From Coriobacteriia bacterium (GTDB taxonomy: Bacteria; Actinomycetota; Coriobacteriia; Coriobacteriales; Eggerthellaceae): 64,000 nt of DNA. Under the pieces are notes generated by a model. That model saw only the letters and a list, made by a program, of their open reading frames with translations, was not told the DNA's origin and did no database searches. The translations under genes and the position numbers were made by a program. The stretch is taken from contig JAUNIP010000002.1 of assembly GCA_030523425.1 (NCBI GenBank), positions 33,602 to 97,601 on the forward strand, written 5' to 3'. Of the stretch, positions 1 to 7,959 are shown in pieces (within the stretch, counting starts at the first letter, position 1; each line of letters opens with the position of its first letter).

Positions 1-1224
1 TGGGCCTTGGCCAGCGTGGCCTACGAAATGCTGAACGGCGAAAACCCCTTCTTGGCGCCGGACTTGAAGGGCGCGGAAATGGCCATAGAGCGCGCGGAGC
101 TGGTTCTGCCTTCGCTGATGTGGAACGAATTCGACGCCCCCGGCGACGACGTGCTGTTTTACGCTTTGGACCCCGACCGCGAAGAGCGCTACGAAACCGT
201 GACGGATTTCGCGGAGGAGTTTTCGCGCTTCTTGGGCGACCCGAAGGCGGGCAGAAAGGCCCTGCACCAGCTGGTAAGCGCCGGCCCCGCCGAAGAGGAC
301 GCCGACGAATGGGGCGAAGAGGAACCCGCGCCTTTGCTGCGGGAACGCATTACGCCCAAGCACATAAGCATTGCCAACCGCGTGTTTGCTGCGCTTGCCA
401 CGGCGGCGGTGGCGGTGCTGGGGGGCATGAACATCCCCGCAGTGGCTGCCTGGGGCCTGGTTGCCGTGGCCGTGGTTGCCGCTGTGGGCGCCGCGCTGGG
501 GGCCTTGCGCCCAGGGCTGGGCGGCCTGTTCGCGGGGCTTGTGTGGAGCGTTGCGCTGCTGTTCGACCAGTCGTGGCTGTTGGGCGGTGCGCTGCTGGTG
601 GCCACCTGCGCATGGTGGTGGTACGCAGGGCGCGAAGGCCGCGCGGCGGGCACGCTGGCCGTGGCGCAGCCCCTGTTCAGCGGCATGTTGCTGCCGGCGC
701 TGGGGCCCTTGCTTGCGGGATACATGCTTCCTGCGGGCAAGGCTGCGGCATCGGCGGGATATAGCTGTTTGCTGTGTTTCGTGCTGGCGGCGGCCGGGCG
801 CGGCAGCCTGCTGTCGTTCGACCTGCTGCAGGCTTCGCACTTTGCGGGCAGCGCGCTAAGTATCACCATGGTGGCTTCGCAGCTTGTTACCACGCCTGGC
901 ACGTGGGTGGTGGCCGCTTCGTGGGTTGTGGCAGCGGTGGTGCTTTCGCTGTGCTGCGCGCGCGGAGGACGCGTGATGGCCGTGTGCGGCGCGGCGGGCG
1001 CGCTGGCCCTGTGCGTGTTGGGTCTGTGCGGCGCCCAGCTGGCCAACACCAACGGCCTGTCGTTTACGCCCGACGCCCTGCAGGTGCTGCTGGTGGTAAT
1101 CAGCGCCGCGCTGGTGGCGTTAGCCTGCTGGCTGCACGTGCCGTCCCGCACTCCAAAGGACCGCCCCATCAGGGAAGACACCGACTGGGAAGTCCAAGAC
1201 GACCAAGGCTGGGACACCGAATAG
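1..1224 (+). CDS. Serine/threonine protein kinase, C-terminal part with membrane segments (partial)
   Basis: The frame is open at the window's left edge, so the N-terminus with ATP loop and catalytic loop lies outside. The first residues (WALASVAYEMLNGENPF) match kinase subdomain IX onward of bacterial Hanks-type kinases, and the following stretch to about residue 80 matches the C-lobe end (DPDREERYETVTDFAEEF). After an acidic linker come eight or more hydrophobic segments from about residue 120 to 375, then a charged tail. The layout suggests a membrane-anchored kinase with a large multi-pass C-terminal domain, unlike the PASTA-domain kinases. Its stop codon directly abuts the stop of the convergent ackA. 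The fold assignment is good; substrate and signal are unknown. Confidence 0.8.
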   Translation, partial: WALASVAYEMLNGENPFLAPDLKGAEMAIERAELVLPSLMWNEFDAPGDDVLFYALDPDREERYETVTDFAEEFSRFLGDPKAGRKALHQLVSAGPAEEDADEWGEEEPAPLLRERITPKHISIANRVFAALATAAVAVLGGMNIPAVAAWGLVAVAVVAAVGAALGALRPGLGGLFAGLVWSVALLFDQSWLLGGALLVATCAWWWYAGREGRAAGTLAVAQPLFSGMLLPALGPLLAGYMLPAGKAAASAGYSCLLCFVLAAAGRGSLLSFDLLQASHFAGSALSITMVASQLVTTPGTWVVAASWVVAAVVLSLCCARGGRVMAVCGAAGALALCVLGLCGAQLANTNGLSFTPDALQVLLVVISAALVALACWLHVPSRTPKDRPIREDTDWEVQDDQGWDTE

Positions 1225-2484
1225 TTAAAACGCCCAGGGGTCGGAAATGTCTACGCCGGCGGCTATGAACGCGGCGTCGCGGGCTATTTCGGCTTCTTCG
1301 TCGGTGGGGATGACCAGCACTTCCACGGCGGAGTCGTCGGCGGAAATGCGGCGATCCTGCTTGCCGGTTACCATGTTGCGCTCTTCGTCAAGGCGGATGC
1401 CGAAAGGCTCCAGCCCGCGGAAAATCAGGCGCCGCGCGTAGGGGTCGTTTTCGCCCACGCCGGCGGTGCACACAATCACGTCTACGCCGGCCAGTTCGAA
1501 GAAATACGCGCCGATCATGCGACGGATGGACGTTAGGAAGATGTCGTAGGCAAGTTCGGCCTGTTCGTTGCCGAAGCGGATGACTTCTTTGAGTTCCCGC
1601 AGGTCACCAGACACGCCGGACACGCCCAACAGGCCGCTTTCGCGGTTCAAGATGCCGTCCATTTCGGCCGGCGTCAGGTTTTCCTTTTCCATGATGGCGG
1701 TGATAATGGCAGGGTCCACACTGCCGCTGCGCGTACCCATGATCACGCCGTCAAGCGGGGTGTAACCCATGGTGGTGTCCATGCTGATGCCGTGGTCGAT
1801 GGCCGTAACGCTAGAGCCCGACCCCAAATGGCACGTGACCATCTTCAGGTCGCGCGTGCTTTTGCCCAAAAACTTCGCGGCGCGGCGGCTGACGTATTTG
1901 TGGCTCATGCCATGGAAGCCGAAGCGGCGAATACCCAGGTCCTCGTAGTAGCGGTACGGGATGGGATACACGAAGTTGCGCGCCGGCATGGTCTGGTGGA
2001 AGGCGGTGTCGAACGCTGCCACCTGCAGGGTGTTCGGGCACAGCCGCCGGCAGTGCTTCAGCATTTCCAGCGCGCTGTAGTTATGCAGCGGCGCTAACGG
2101 TGCGTATTCTTCTATAACTTCTAGCACGTGGTCGTCCGCTTCCACGCTGCAGCCGAATTCGGCGCCGGCGTGTGCGATGCGATGCCCTATGGCGCCAAGC
2201 TCCGAAAGGCTGGACAGAGGCGCATCTGCGCCTACGATGTCGGAAAGCACCAGGTCAAACGCGTCCGACACGGTGGCAGCCTGCACGGCTACGTCGGCCG
2301 TGCCGCGTTCGTCGGTGCGATGATAGCGGGTGGCTTCGGTGCCGACGGCTTCCACCAGCCCGCGGCACAGCTGCTTAAGCTGCGGCTCAGGATGATGGAA
2401 CGCATCCGCCGCTTCCTGCATGGCAGATTCGAACAGCTTGAACTTCAGCGAGCTGGAGCCGGTGTTCAGAACCAAGATTTTCAT
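1225..2484 (-). CDS. ackA: Acetate kinase
   Basis: Interconverts acetyl phosphate plus ADP with acetate plus ATP in the cytoplasm, the ATP-yielding step of acetate fermentation. The N-terminus MKILVLNTGSSSLKFKLF is the family phosphate-binding signature. DTAFHQTMP carries the catalytic Asp, GFHGMSHKYV is the second family signature, and the C-terminal TDEEAEIARDA is also typical. Length 419 aa is close to the usual 395-410. No phosphotransacetylase gene is adjacent. Its start overlaps the upstream receiver gene by four bases (ATGA), implying translational coupling. It is convergent with the kinase gene with no spacer. Confidence 0.97.
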   Translation of the reverse strand: MKILVLNTGSSSLKFKLFESAMQEAADAFHHPEPQLKQLCRGLVEAVGTEATRYHRTDERGTADVAVQAATVSDAFDLVLSDIVGADAPLSSLSELGAIGHRIAHAGAEFGCSVEADDHVLEVIEEYAPLAPLHNYSALEMLKHCRRLCPNTLQVAAFDTAFHQTMPARNFVYPIPYRYYEDLGIRRFGFHGMSHKYVSRRAAKFLGKSTRDLKMVTCHLGSGSSVTAIDHGISMDTTMGYTPLDGVIMGTRSGSVDPAIITAIMEKENLTPAEMDGILNRESGLLGVSGVSGDLRELKEVIRFGNEQAELAYDIFLTSIRRMIGAYFFELAGVDVIVCTAGVGENDPYARRLIFRGLEPFGIRLDEERNMVTGKQDRRISADDSAVEVLVIPTDEEAEIARDAAFIAAGVDISDPWAF

Positions 2485-2867
2485 GCCTGGCTCCTTTCCA
2501 GCTTGTAGCAGCCCTCAATTTCTTGGATCACCTGGTCCAAGCGGTTGCTGTCAACGGGTTTCGCCAGGTAATCAAGGGGTTCCAGGCCGAAAGGTTCGTC
2601 TTGGTAGTCGCTGTAGGCGGTCATGTAGATGAACATGGGCACATGGGGGATGCTAGGCAGCGCTTCAGGCAGAAGCGTGGTGCCCGCGCCCACGATGTTG
2701 TGGTCGATAAACGCCACGTCAACGCGGGTTTCGCGCATTTTCGCAATGGCTTCCTGCAGGCATACGGCCTCCGAGACCACCTTCACGCGGCCGGTCCGTT
2801 CCAGTTGGTTTGTCAGTTCCACACGCGCTGGCGCTTCATCGTCCACCAGCATTGCCTCAAATATCAT
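2481..2867 (-). CDS. Single-domain response regulator receiver protein
   Basis: 128 aa consisting of one CheY-like receiver domain and no output domain. The acidic pair D9/D10 (MLVDDE), phospho-acceptor D55 (VAFIDHN), T83 (YMTAYSD) and K103 (YLAKPVD) are all in place, so phosphorylation is expected. The closest style is the receiver of LytTR regulators, but no DNA-binding part follows. It is the first gene of a two-gene unit with ackA (ATGA overlap). Acetyl phosphate, the AckA substrate, can phosphorylate receivers in other bacteria, so a functional link is possible but inferred. No histidine kinase gene lies nearby. Confidence 0.88.
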   Translation of the reverse strand: MIFEAMLVDDEAPARVELTNQLERTGRVKVVSEAVCLQEAIAKMRETRVDVAFIDHNIVGAGTTLLPEALPSIPHVPMFIYMTAYSDYQDEPFGLEPLDYLAKPVDSNRLDQVIQEIEGCYKLERSQA

Positions 2868-2985
2868 GCTCAGCCTTTCCCGTAAGATGCCTGCCTATTA
2901 TACCCATGTGGCGTGCTTGGGGGCTTTGGGTGCGCAAAACTGTTTGCCAAGCACGCCCAACTGTGAGAAAATACCCAAACATTCC

Positions 2986-3060
2986 GGTCGATTGGCGCAG
3001 CGGGAGCGCAGGTGCCTTACAAGCACAAGGTCGGGGGTTCAAATCCCTCATCGACCACCA
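2986..3060 (+). tRNA. tRNA-Val (anticodon TAC)
   Basis: The cloverleaf was read by eye: acceptor arms GGTCGAT/ATCGACC, D-arm GCGC/GCGC, anticodon loop CTTACAA giving anticodon TAC, T-arm with loop TTCAAAT, discriminator A and an encoded CCA at 3058-3060. The first anticodon-stem pair appears to be G-A, the other four are canonical. The loop matches the familiar valine tRNA loop. A rho-independent terminator follows at once. The 3' part, from inside the T-loop, is duplicated downstream (see repeat). Confidence 0.93.
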
Positions 3061-3106
3061 TAAATGGCAGGGCCCCGGCAACGGGGCTCTTTTCCTTGTT
3101 GGGGAA
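3040..3106 (+). repeat. Direct repeat, copy 1 (tRNA-Val 3' end plus terminator)
   Basis: 67 bp identical to 3217-3283. It begins in the T-loop of tRNA-Val and runs through CCA and the terminator. A duplicated tRNA 3' end is the classical footprint of integration by a tRNA-targeting tyrosine recombinase. Here the enclosed segment is only 110 bp and has no gene. Confidence 0.9.
3069..3094 (+). terminator. Rho-independent terminator of tRNA-Val
   Basis: A GC-rich stem of about nine pairs around a GCAA tetraloop, followed by TTTT. An identical second copy lies at 3246-3271 within the direct repeat. Confidence 0.8.
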
Positions 3107-3134
3107 GCTTCCCGGGATTTGAATCCCGCGAGAG

Positions 3135-3215
3135 TTCGACGGCCCAGTGGGCCGTCGAAGGCCGAGCACGGCGAAGCCGAGCGCAGGCCAGCGCTTTCGG
3201 CGCAGCCGAAAGCGC
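3135..3215. repeat. Tandem perfect palindromes inside the tRNA-Val duplication
   Basis: Two hairpins with 11-bp perfect arms: 3135-3159 (loop AGT) and 3191-3215 (loop GCA). Between them is a less regular GCCGAGC-rich stretch. Just upstream, around 3115-3128, is a T-arm-like palindrome (GGGATTTGAATCCC). No ORF here is credible. Confidence 0.85.
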
Positions 3216-3216
3216 C

Positions 3217-3283
3217 CAAATCCCTCATCGACCACCATAAATGGCAGGGCCCCGGCAACGGGGCTCTTTTCCTTGTTGGGGAA
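3217..3283 (+). repeat. Direct repeat, copy 2 (att-like tRNA-Val 3' end)
   Basis: Exact copy of 3040-3106, offset by 177 bp. It would act as the distal junction if the enclosed 3107-3216 segment was inserted. The sequence just after the repeat diverges from copy 1. Confidence 0.9.
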
Positions 3284-3322
3284 TTCCCAGGGTCGGCAGG
3301 CGGGGGGCGGAAGAAAAATGCC

Positions 3323-3594
3323 GGCTGTGAACGAACAAACGACTTGCGGCGGGGTCTAGCGGGATTGGCCGGGTTGTAAAACGCTAGCTGTGAACGAATC
3401 GGCGTATTCCGAAAAAGCAAAATGCTAATTGTGAACGAATCGGCCTGGCGGGATGCTCGTTGAAACCCTGCTCAGGCGCGTTTGTTCGTTCACAGCCGCT
3501 GTTTTTCGGCCAGACCGCGGCGGCCGGGAAGGGCAATTCGTTCACAATTAGCATTTTGCTTTTCTGCGCTTGTGCGATTCGTTCACAGCCCGTC
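3323..3594. repeat. Six-copy inverted array of a TGTGAACGAA motif
   Basis: Three forward copies lie at about 3323-3341, 3383-3404 and 3424-3445. Three reverse copies lie at about 3479-3497, 3536-3563 and 3576-3594. Partners are longer perfect inverted repeats: 3323-3341 with 3479-3497 (19 bp), and 3413-3440 with 3536-3563 (28 bp). The second forward copy pairs with the last reverse copy over about 15 bp. The pairing order is interlocked rather than nested. No protein gene is supported between 2868 and 3683 apart from the tRNA. Confidence 0.85.
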
Positions 3595-3683
3595 ATTTTG
3601 CGTCAACGCAATGCGCAGAAGCAGCGATAGCTAGGCGCCAGCCAACACGCAGGCCGTCCTTGAAACAGGCTATCGGCTGCCTT

Positions 3684-4337
3684 ATGCTGAAAGTGGTCAT
3701 GTTTGAGGCCAATGTCCGTCGCTGGCCCATGGCGGTTGCGGGGGTATCGTGCGTGGCGGTGTGGCTGCGGGCCGGGTTGAGCCGCAACGGGCTGTGGCTG
3801 GCGGTAGCCGCCGTGGTGGCCGTTCTTATTCCCGCAGCAGGCGCGTTGGGCGGCATGAAGCTTCCCTACGGCAGGCCAAGCCTGCGATACTACACGGCGG
3901 CCGAGCTAAACGCCATAGAAGCCACCATGTCGGGAGGAGGGGTTCTAGGTTTCACTACGTTTGGGACTAAGTGCCGTCTGTGTCCGAAACAACATCAATT
4001 GACTTGGTTGGACTCAGCGTGTCTGCAGTCATGACGCTCGTTACAATGTTGGCAACCAGAAACCAAAGCTTTTCAAGACAGTTAGGTGCAGGGGCCGCTA
4101 GCCTTGTTGTGGGGGCGATTGTGGCGGCTGGCTACGAGATGGTTTACTGCAGAACATACGAATACCTTTTTCGCCCAGTCGGTGGGGATGCTCTGGATGG
4201 CATACGTGCTCTCCCCCCAGGGCGGCGCCCTGGACATGGCTTCTGAGCTGCAGGCCTTCTACAAGCTGTTCTGCGGGCTGGACCGCAGCAGGGGTTCCAT
4301 GCCGGAGCTTCTGGGCGAGGGGCCAGCAGATGAGTAG
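3684..4337 (+). pseudogene. Decayed or frameshifted small membrane protein gene
   Basis: Three pieces in two frames suggest one broken gene. Frame A from ATG 3684 gives two hydrophobic segments and ends near 3965-4032. Frame B (about 3971-4160) gives a hydrophobic stretch including LVVGAIVAAGYEMVY. Frame A resumes from about 4165 (AQSVGMLWMAYVLS) to the stop at 4337. A CCTTTTTCG run near 4168 is a likely slip point. I recognise no family. It could instead be two short unrelated ORFs, so confidence is modest. Confidence 0.4.
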
Positions 4338-4466
4338 CCTCGGGCTTACATATCGGCTACGGTCGGAATGGCTGGCGCGTGCTTCCCCATTCCGTCGGAA
4401 TGACGCACGTTTTTCGGTGCTTCGGTTCGCTACAATGGAGGCACGGTAAAAGCGCGAAGGGTAGGA

Positions 4467-5609
4467 GTGCTTGTGGACGCTAACACTACTGACGTTAGTC
4501 GCAATCGGTGCATGCTGCGGGGGCCGCTGGCAAGCCGCGGATACGACTGGTGGTGGCATTCGTTTACCGCCCACCATGCCCAAACGGGCGAACAGAAGGC
4601 CTTCTTTGTGGAGTTTTTCCTGATAAACCCCGCATTAGCGGAACTGGACCCCACGTTTGGACAGCTGCCGTTCAACCAAGCCGACCACAAGCCGCCGTCG
4701 TATGTGATGGTGAAGGCGGGTTGCTGGGGCGAAAACGCGCGGCAGCTGCACCGGTTTTTCGCCTGGTCGGACGTGGAAGTGGGCATGGGCGTGCCTTATT
4801 TTGTGGCCGCCGATGACTGCTTGGCCTGCGAAACCGATCTGATAGGGCGTGTGGATGTGTCTGCCGAAGATGCCGCTGCGCACCCTGAATGGATGAGCGA
4901 CGCCGGCAGCATGCTGTGGGATCTTCGCCTGGACAAGCAGCTGGCCTTCAATGTGGGCTACGGCGCTTCGCCTGCGGTGCGCGCCACCCAGGCCTTCGAC
5001 ATGTTTTGGCACGTGGAGGGCATGAAAACCCGTTATTCCGGCACAGTGGTGCTTGATGGAGAAACATATGTGGTAGACCCCGCCACCAGCTTCGGATACG
5101 CCGACAAGAACTGGGGGCGCGATTTCACGTCGCCGTGGGTGTGGCTGGCTTCCAGCAACATTCGCAGCGAAGAAAGCGGCCGCGCGCTGGAAAACACCGC
5201 ATTTGTGGTGGGCGGCGGCAGGCCGAAGGTGGGCCCTGTGGCGTTAGACCGCAAGCTGTTAGGCGCGCTGGTCTACGAAGGCCGCACGTACGAATTCAAC
5301 TTCTCCAAGCCGTGGACGGGCAGCCAAACGCGCTTTGACTGCGGCGAGCAGGACGACCAGATTGTGTGGCATGTGGAGCTGGAAACCTTCGACGCGCTGC
5401 TGGTGTGCGACATTACCTGCCCGCAAAGTCACATGATTTTCGCGAACTACGAAGCGCCCGACGGTGCCAAGCGCTACAGCCGCCTGTGGAACGGCGGCAC
5501 GGGCACCGGCCGGTTGAAGCTGTATGACAAACGCGATGGCGCGCTGGTGCCTGTGGACACCCTGCTGGTGGCCAACGTGGGCTGCGAATACGGCGAATAC
5601 GACGTGTAG
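4467..5609 (+). CDS. Tocopherol-cyclase-like family protein
   Basis: 380 aa, soluble, no signal peptide. The core motif GYADKNWGRDF and a following tryptophan-rich SPWVWLASSN, plus YDWWWHSF near the N-terminus, match the tocopherol cyclase-like / lipocalin-like double beta-barrel family. Real tocopherol cyclisation is not expected in this organism, so the ligand is unknown. GTG at 4467 is chosen as start because a purine-rich GAAGGGTAGGA precedes it; a second GTG at 4473 is possible. The gene is followed after nine bases by the DUF1847 gene, so the two are probably one transcript. Confidence 0.72.
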   Translation: MLVDANTTDVSRNRCMLRGPLASRGYDWWWHSFTAHHAQTGEQKAFFVEFFLINPALAELDPTFGQLPFNQADHKPPSYVMVKAGCWGENARQLHRFFAWSDVEVGMGVPYFVAADDCLACETDLIGRVDVSAEDAAAHPEWMSDAGSMLWDLRLDKQLAFNVGYGASPAVRATQAFDMFWHVEGMKTRYSGTVVLDGETYVVDPATSFGYADKNWGRDFTSPWVWLASSNIRSEESGRALENTAFVVGGGRPKVGPVALDRKLLGALVYEGRTYEFNFSKPWTGSQTRFDCGEQDDQIVWHVELETFDALLVCDITCPQSHMIFANYEAPDGAKRYSRLWNGGTGTGRLKLYDKRDGALVPVDTLLVANVGCEYGEYDV

Positions 5610-5618
5610 GGGGGCGCC

Positions 5619-6260
5619 ATGGAAACCAAGAACCCCAGTTGCGTGGATTGCAAGGTGCTTGCCTGCGAAACGAAGAAGGGGAATTACCCGGCGTTTTGCC
5701 CCACGGCGCATGCAGGCGAACAGCGCGCAGAAGACATTGCGCAGCGCTACGGCGAAGACGACCTTCCCCTGCGCGTGATGCATGCGGCCTACGACGTGTT
5801 GAAGGACAGCAGGGCAAACCGCTGGTGCCGCGTGGAGGAAATGATGGCACTGTTCCGCCATCTGGGCTTCACGCGCATCGGCATAGCGTCGTGCACGGGG
5901 CTGCACGAAGAGGCGTCCCTTTTCGCGGACATTCTGCGGGCGCATGGGTTTGAGCCCTATGGCACGTGCTGCAAGGTGGGCGGCGTGCCGCGGTCGCGCT
6001 TCGGGGTGTTCGAAGACGCGTGCGACGTGGACCCGGTGTCGTGCAACCCGCTGATGCAGGCGCAGCTGCTGGAAGAAGCGGGCACGGAAGTGAACGTGGT
6101 GGTGGGTCTGTGCGTGGGTCACGACATGCTGTTTAGCATGTATTCGAAAGCCCCAGTGGTCACGCTGATAGCGAAGGATCGCGCCTTGGCACACAACCCA
6201 GCAGGCGCCCTGTATGCCGCCAAGGGCGATTCCCATTACAGGCGGCTGCTGCACCCGTAA
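5619..6260 (+). CDS. DUF1847 cysteine-rich, probably metal-binding protein
   Basis: 213 aa with an N-terminal cysteine cluster (CVDCKVLACETKKGNYPAFC), later GIASCTGLHEE, GTCCKVGG, DPVSCNPLMQA and VVVGLCVGHDMLF. This pattern of conserved Cys, His and Asp is that of DUF1847, a predicted metal-binding family of anaerobes whose biochemistry is not known to me. It lies nine bases downstream of the tocopherol-cyclase-like gene and ends before a strong bidirectional terminator. Confidence 0.8.
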   Translation: METKNPSCVDCKVLACETKKGNYPAFCPTAHAGEQRAEDIAQRYGEDDLPLRVMHAAYDVLKDSRANRWCRVEEMMALFRHLGFTRIGIASCTGLHEEASLFADILRAHGFEPYGTCCKVGGVPRSRFGVFEDACDVDPVSCNPLMQAQLLEEAGTEVNVVVGLCVGHDMLFSMYSKAPVVTLIAKDRALAHNPAGALYAAKGDSHYRRLLHP

Positions 6261-6290
6261 GGGCGGCTGTGGGCAGGCCCGTAGGGACGA

Positions 6291-6319
6291 AAAAAGCCGG
6301 GTGTTGTGCCCGGCTTTTT
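6291..6319. terminator. Bidirectional rho-independent terminator
   Basis: The 11-bp arms AAAAAGCCGGG and CCCGGCTTTTT surround a 7-nt loop, with a T-run on either strand. It separates the convergent DUF1847 and universal stress protein genes. Confidence 0.92.
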
Positions 6320-6336
6320 GTACGATAGTGGGTTTG

Positions 6337-6777
6337 CTAGCGTTGCTTCATTACCAATACGTCGCAGTTGCAGTTGCGGATTAGGTAGGTGGAAACGCTG
6401 CCTACGAAGGCGTACTTGAAGTTGGACAACCCGCGTTCGCCGCAGATGACCAGGTCGGGGTCGAAGGGCTCTATCAGTTGCTCTAGCAGGGTTTCGTTGA
6501 TGCGGCCGGCGCTCACCTGCAGGTTGATTTCACCTACCACTTCGTTTTCGGTGGCGCGCTCGAACACGTCGTCAAGCTCTTCTTCTATGCGTTCGGCGGC
6601 CGCCTGGCACAAGGCGTTGAAGTCTACGCCGTTGGCTTCGTAGGGCACCGAATCTATGACATGGCCAAACAGAATCTCAGCGCCGTCGTTTTCGGCGATG
6701 CCTACCGCGTGTTCGGCAACGGCGCGCTGCGTCGATCCACCGTCAAGGGCTGCGAAAATTTTTTTATAGCGCTGCAT
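6337..6777 (-). CDS. Universal stress protein UspA family
   Basis: 146 aa, single Usp domain. The C-terminal nucleotide-binding pattern G-2x-G-9x-G(S/T) is visible as GERGLSNFKYAFVGS, indicating the ATP-binding subclass. The N-terminal YKKIFAALDGG is the usual first strand and loop. Usp proteins are cytoplasmic and accumulate under starvation or stress; the specific role here is unknown. A ribosome site AGGAGGCC lies just upstream of the ATG. Confidence 0.93.
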   Translation of the reverse strand: MQRYKKIFAALDGGSTQRAVAEHAVGIAENDGAEILFGHVIDSVPYEANGVDFNALCQAAAERIEEELDDVFERATENEVVGEINLQVSAGRINETLLEQLIEPFDPDLVICGERGLSNFKYAFVGSVSTYLIRNCNCDVLVMKQR

Positions 6778-7154
6778 AAGGGGCCTCCTAGGTTGTTCGG
6801 CAATTGGATTCGTTGCTCATTGTATACCTACATTCCACCGCACAGGTTGGGATGCTTCAGGCAGTTTTTTGAAGCGGTGGAAAAGGTGTGGATGACGGTT
6901 CTGGGAACCCGCTGATCAGGGTGTTTTGAAAACGGAACGACATTTCGCTTCCTTTTGAGCCAAATGTTGGCGAATCCGTGCAATATCCGTGCAAGGTTTT
7001 TGCGCCAAAATCCTACGTATTTTTCAATCTGGCGCCGCGGACGCGCCAATTAAATGCGCCATCCAAACAATGAAAGTGGGTGTTCCCTGTATGCCCGGTG
7101 CAATATCGCTGCTTCACACTGGGGTGTGTGAAAGCCCTAAGCGAAGGAGCGAAT
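6778..7154. promoter_or_regulatory. 377-bp intergenic region upstream of the Tad pilus locus
   Basis: Divergent spacer between the stress protein gene and cpaB, less GC-rich than its surroundings. Small hairpins are seen at 6853-6875 and at 7113-7132 (TTCACAC/GTGTGAA), the latter just before the cpaB ribosome site. No gene and no riboswitch that I can name. It presumably holds the Tad operon promoter. Confidence 0.5.
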
Positions 7155-7928
7155 ATGCAAGACAGAAAAATCTGGATCATTAGCATCGTGTGTGGGATTG
7201 TGTGCGCGGCTTGTGTGCTGTTGTATTTAGCCAGCGTGCAGGGGCAGGTTAATGAAGCCAGAGCTGAAGCGCTTAATCGCTATGGGGGCGATCAGGTGGA
7301 AGTGTGCGTGGCCACGCGGGACCTGGTGCCCGGCGAAACCATTTCTGCGGCTGACGTGGAAATGAAGCTGTGGGTGGCCGCGCTGCTTCCGGCCGAAGCG
7401 CTGCGTGATGCCAGCCAAGCGGTGGGTTCTGTGGTTTCGTCTTCGGTGCTTTCGGGGGAAGTTATAAGCGCAAAACGCTTGGGTTTGGCAGATGTGGCGC
7501 TTAGCATTCCGGAAAGCATGACCGCGGTGAGCGTTCCCGCGAAGAACGTGCAGGCGGTAGGCGGCGCGGTTGTTCCGGGGTTGCGGGTAGACGTATATTC
7601 ATCCGGCGACACCACTACCACGCGCATTGGGACCAACCTGTTGGTGCTGGCCACCAGTGCTTCGGGAGAAACCAGCGGCAAGTCGGAGGTTTCCTGGATA
7701 ACGCTGGCGGTAGACCCTGCCGCGGTGCAGGAAATGGTGACCGCCGCGCAAAACGCCACGCTGTATTTCACGCTGCCGGGAGCCGATGCGCTAGACGCGC
7801 AGGCTGCGGCGGATGGCGGCGCGGCTTCAAATGCGAACACGAATGGCAGCGGGGACGTTTCTGCCACGCCGGGAAGCGTTATCGCCGCCACTCCGGCCAA
7901 CACGGCCAACACGGCAACGAACCAGTAG
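7155..7928 (+). CDS. cpaB: Flp pilus assembly protein CpaB/RcpC
   Basis: 257 aa. One N-terminal membrane helix (residues about 5-28) anchors a periplasmic-side SAF domain, with ATRDLVPGETISAADVEMK as the typical SAF start. A second CpaB region (SIPESMTAVSVPAKNVQ) follows, and the Ala/Asn-rich tail is low complexity. CpaB acts in assembly of Tad pili. The ATG at 7155 follows GAAGGAGC, better than the in-frame upstream start at 7080. It opens the Tad locus, 31 bp ahead of tadZ. Confidence 0.88.
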   Translation: MQDRKIWIISIVCGIVCAACVLLYLASVQGQVNEARAEALNRYGGDQVEVCVATRDLVPGETISAADVEMKLWVAALLPAEALRDASQAVGSVVSSSVLSGEVISAKRLGLADVALSIPESMTAVSVPAKNVQAVGGAVVPGLRVDVYSSGDTTTTRIGTNLLVLATSASGETSGKSEVSWITLAVDPAAVQEMVTAAQNATLYFTLPGADALDAQAAADGGAASNANTNGSGDVSATPGSVIAATPANTANTATNQ

Positions 7929-7959
7929 AGCGCAAACCGAACAACGAAAGGAGCATTTC

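Noticed and set aside
2857..3420. Open frames over tRNA-Val, such as one starting MRDLNPRPCACK on the minus strand
   Set aside because: They translate the tRNA and its duplicated 3' end; such frames are common artefacts over tRNA genes.
6778..7154. Cyclic-di-GMP or similar riboswitch before the Tad locus
   Set aside because: No conserved core of a known riboswitch could be matched; only small unrelated hairpins are present.
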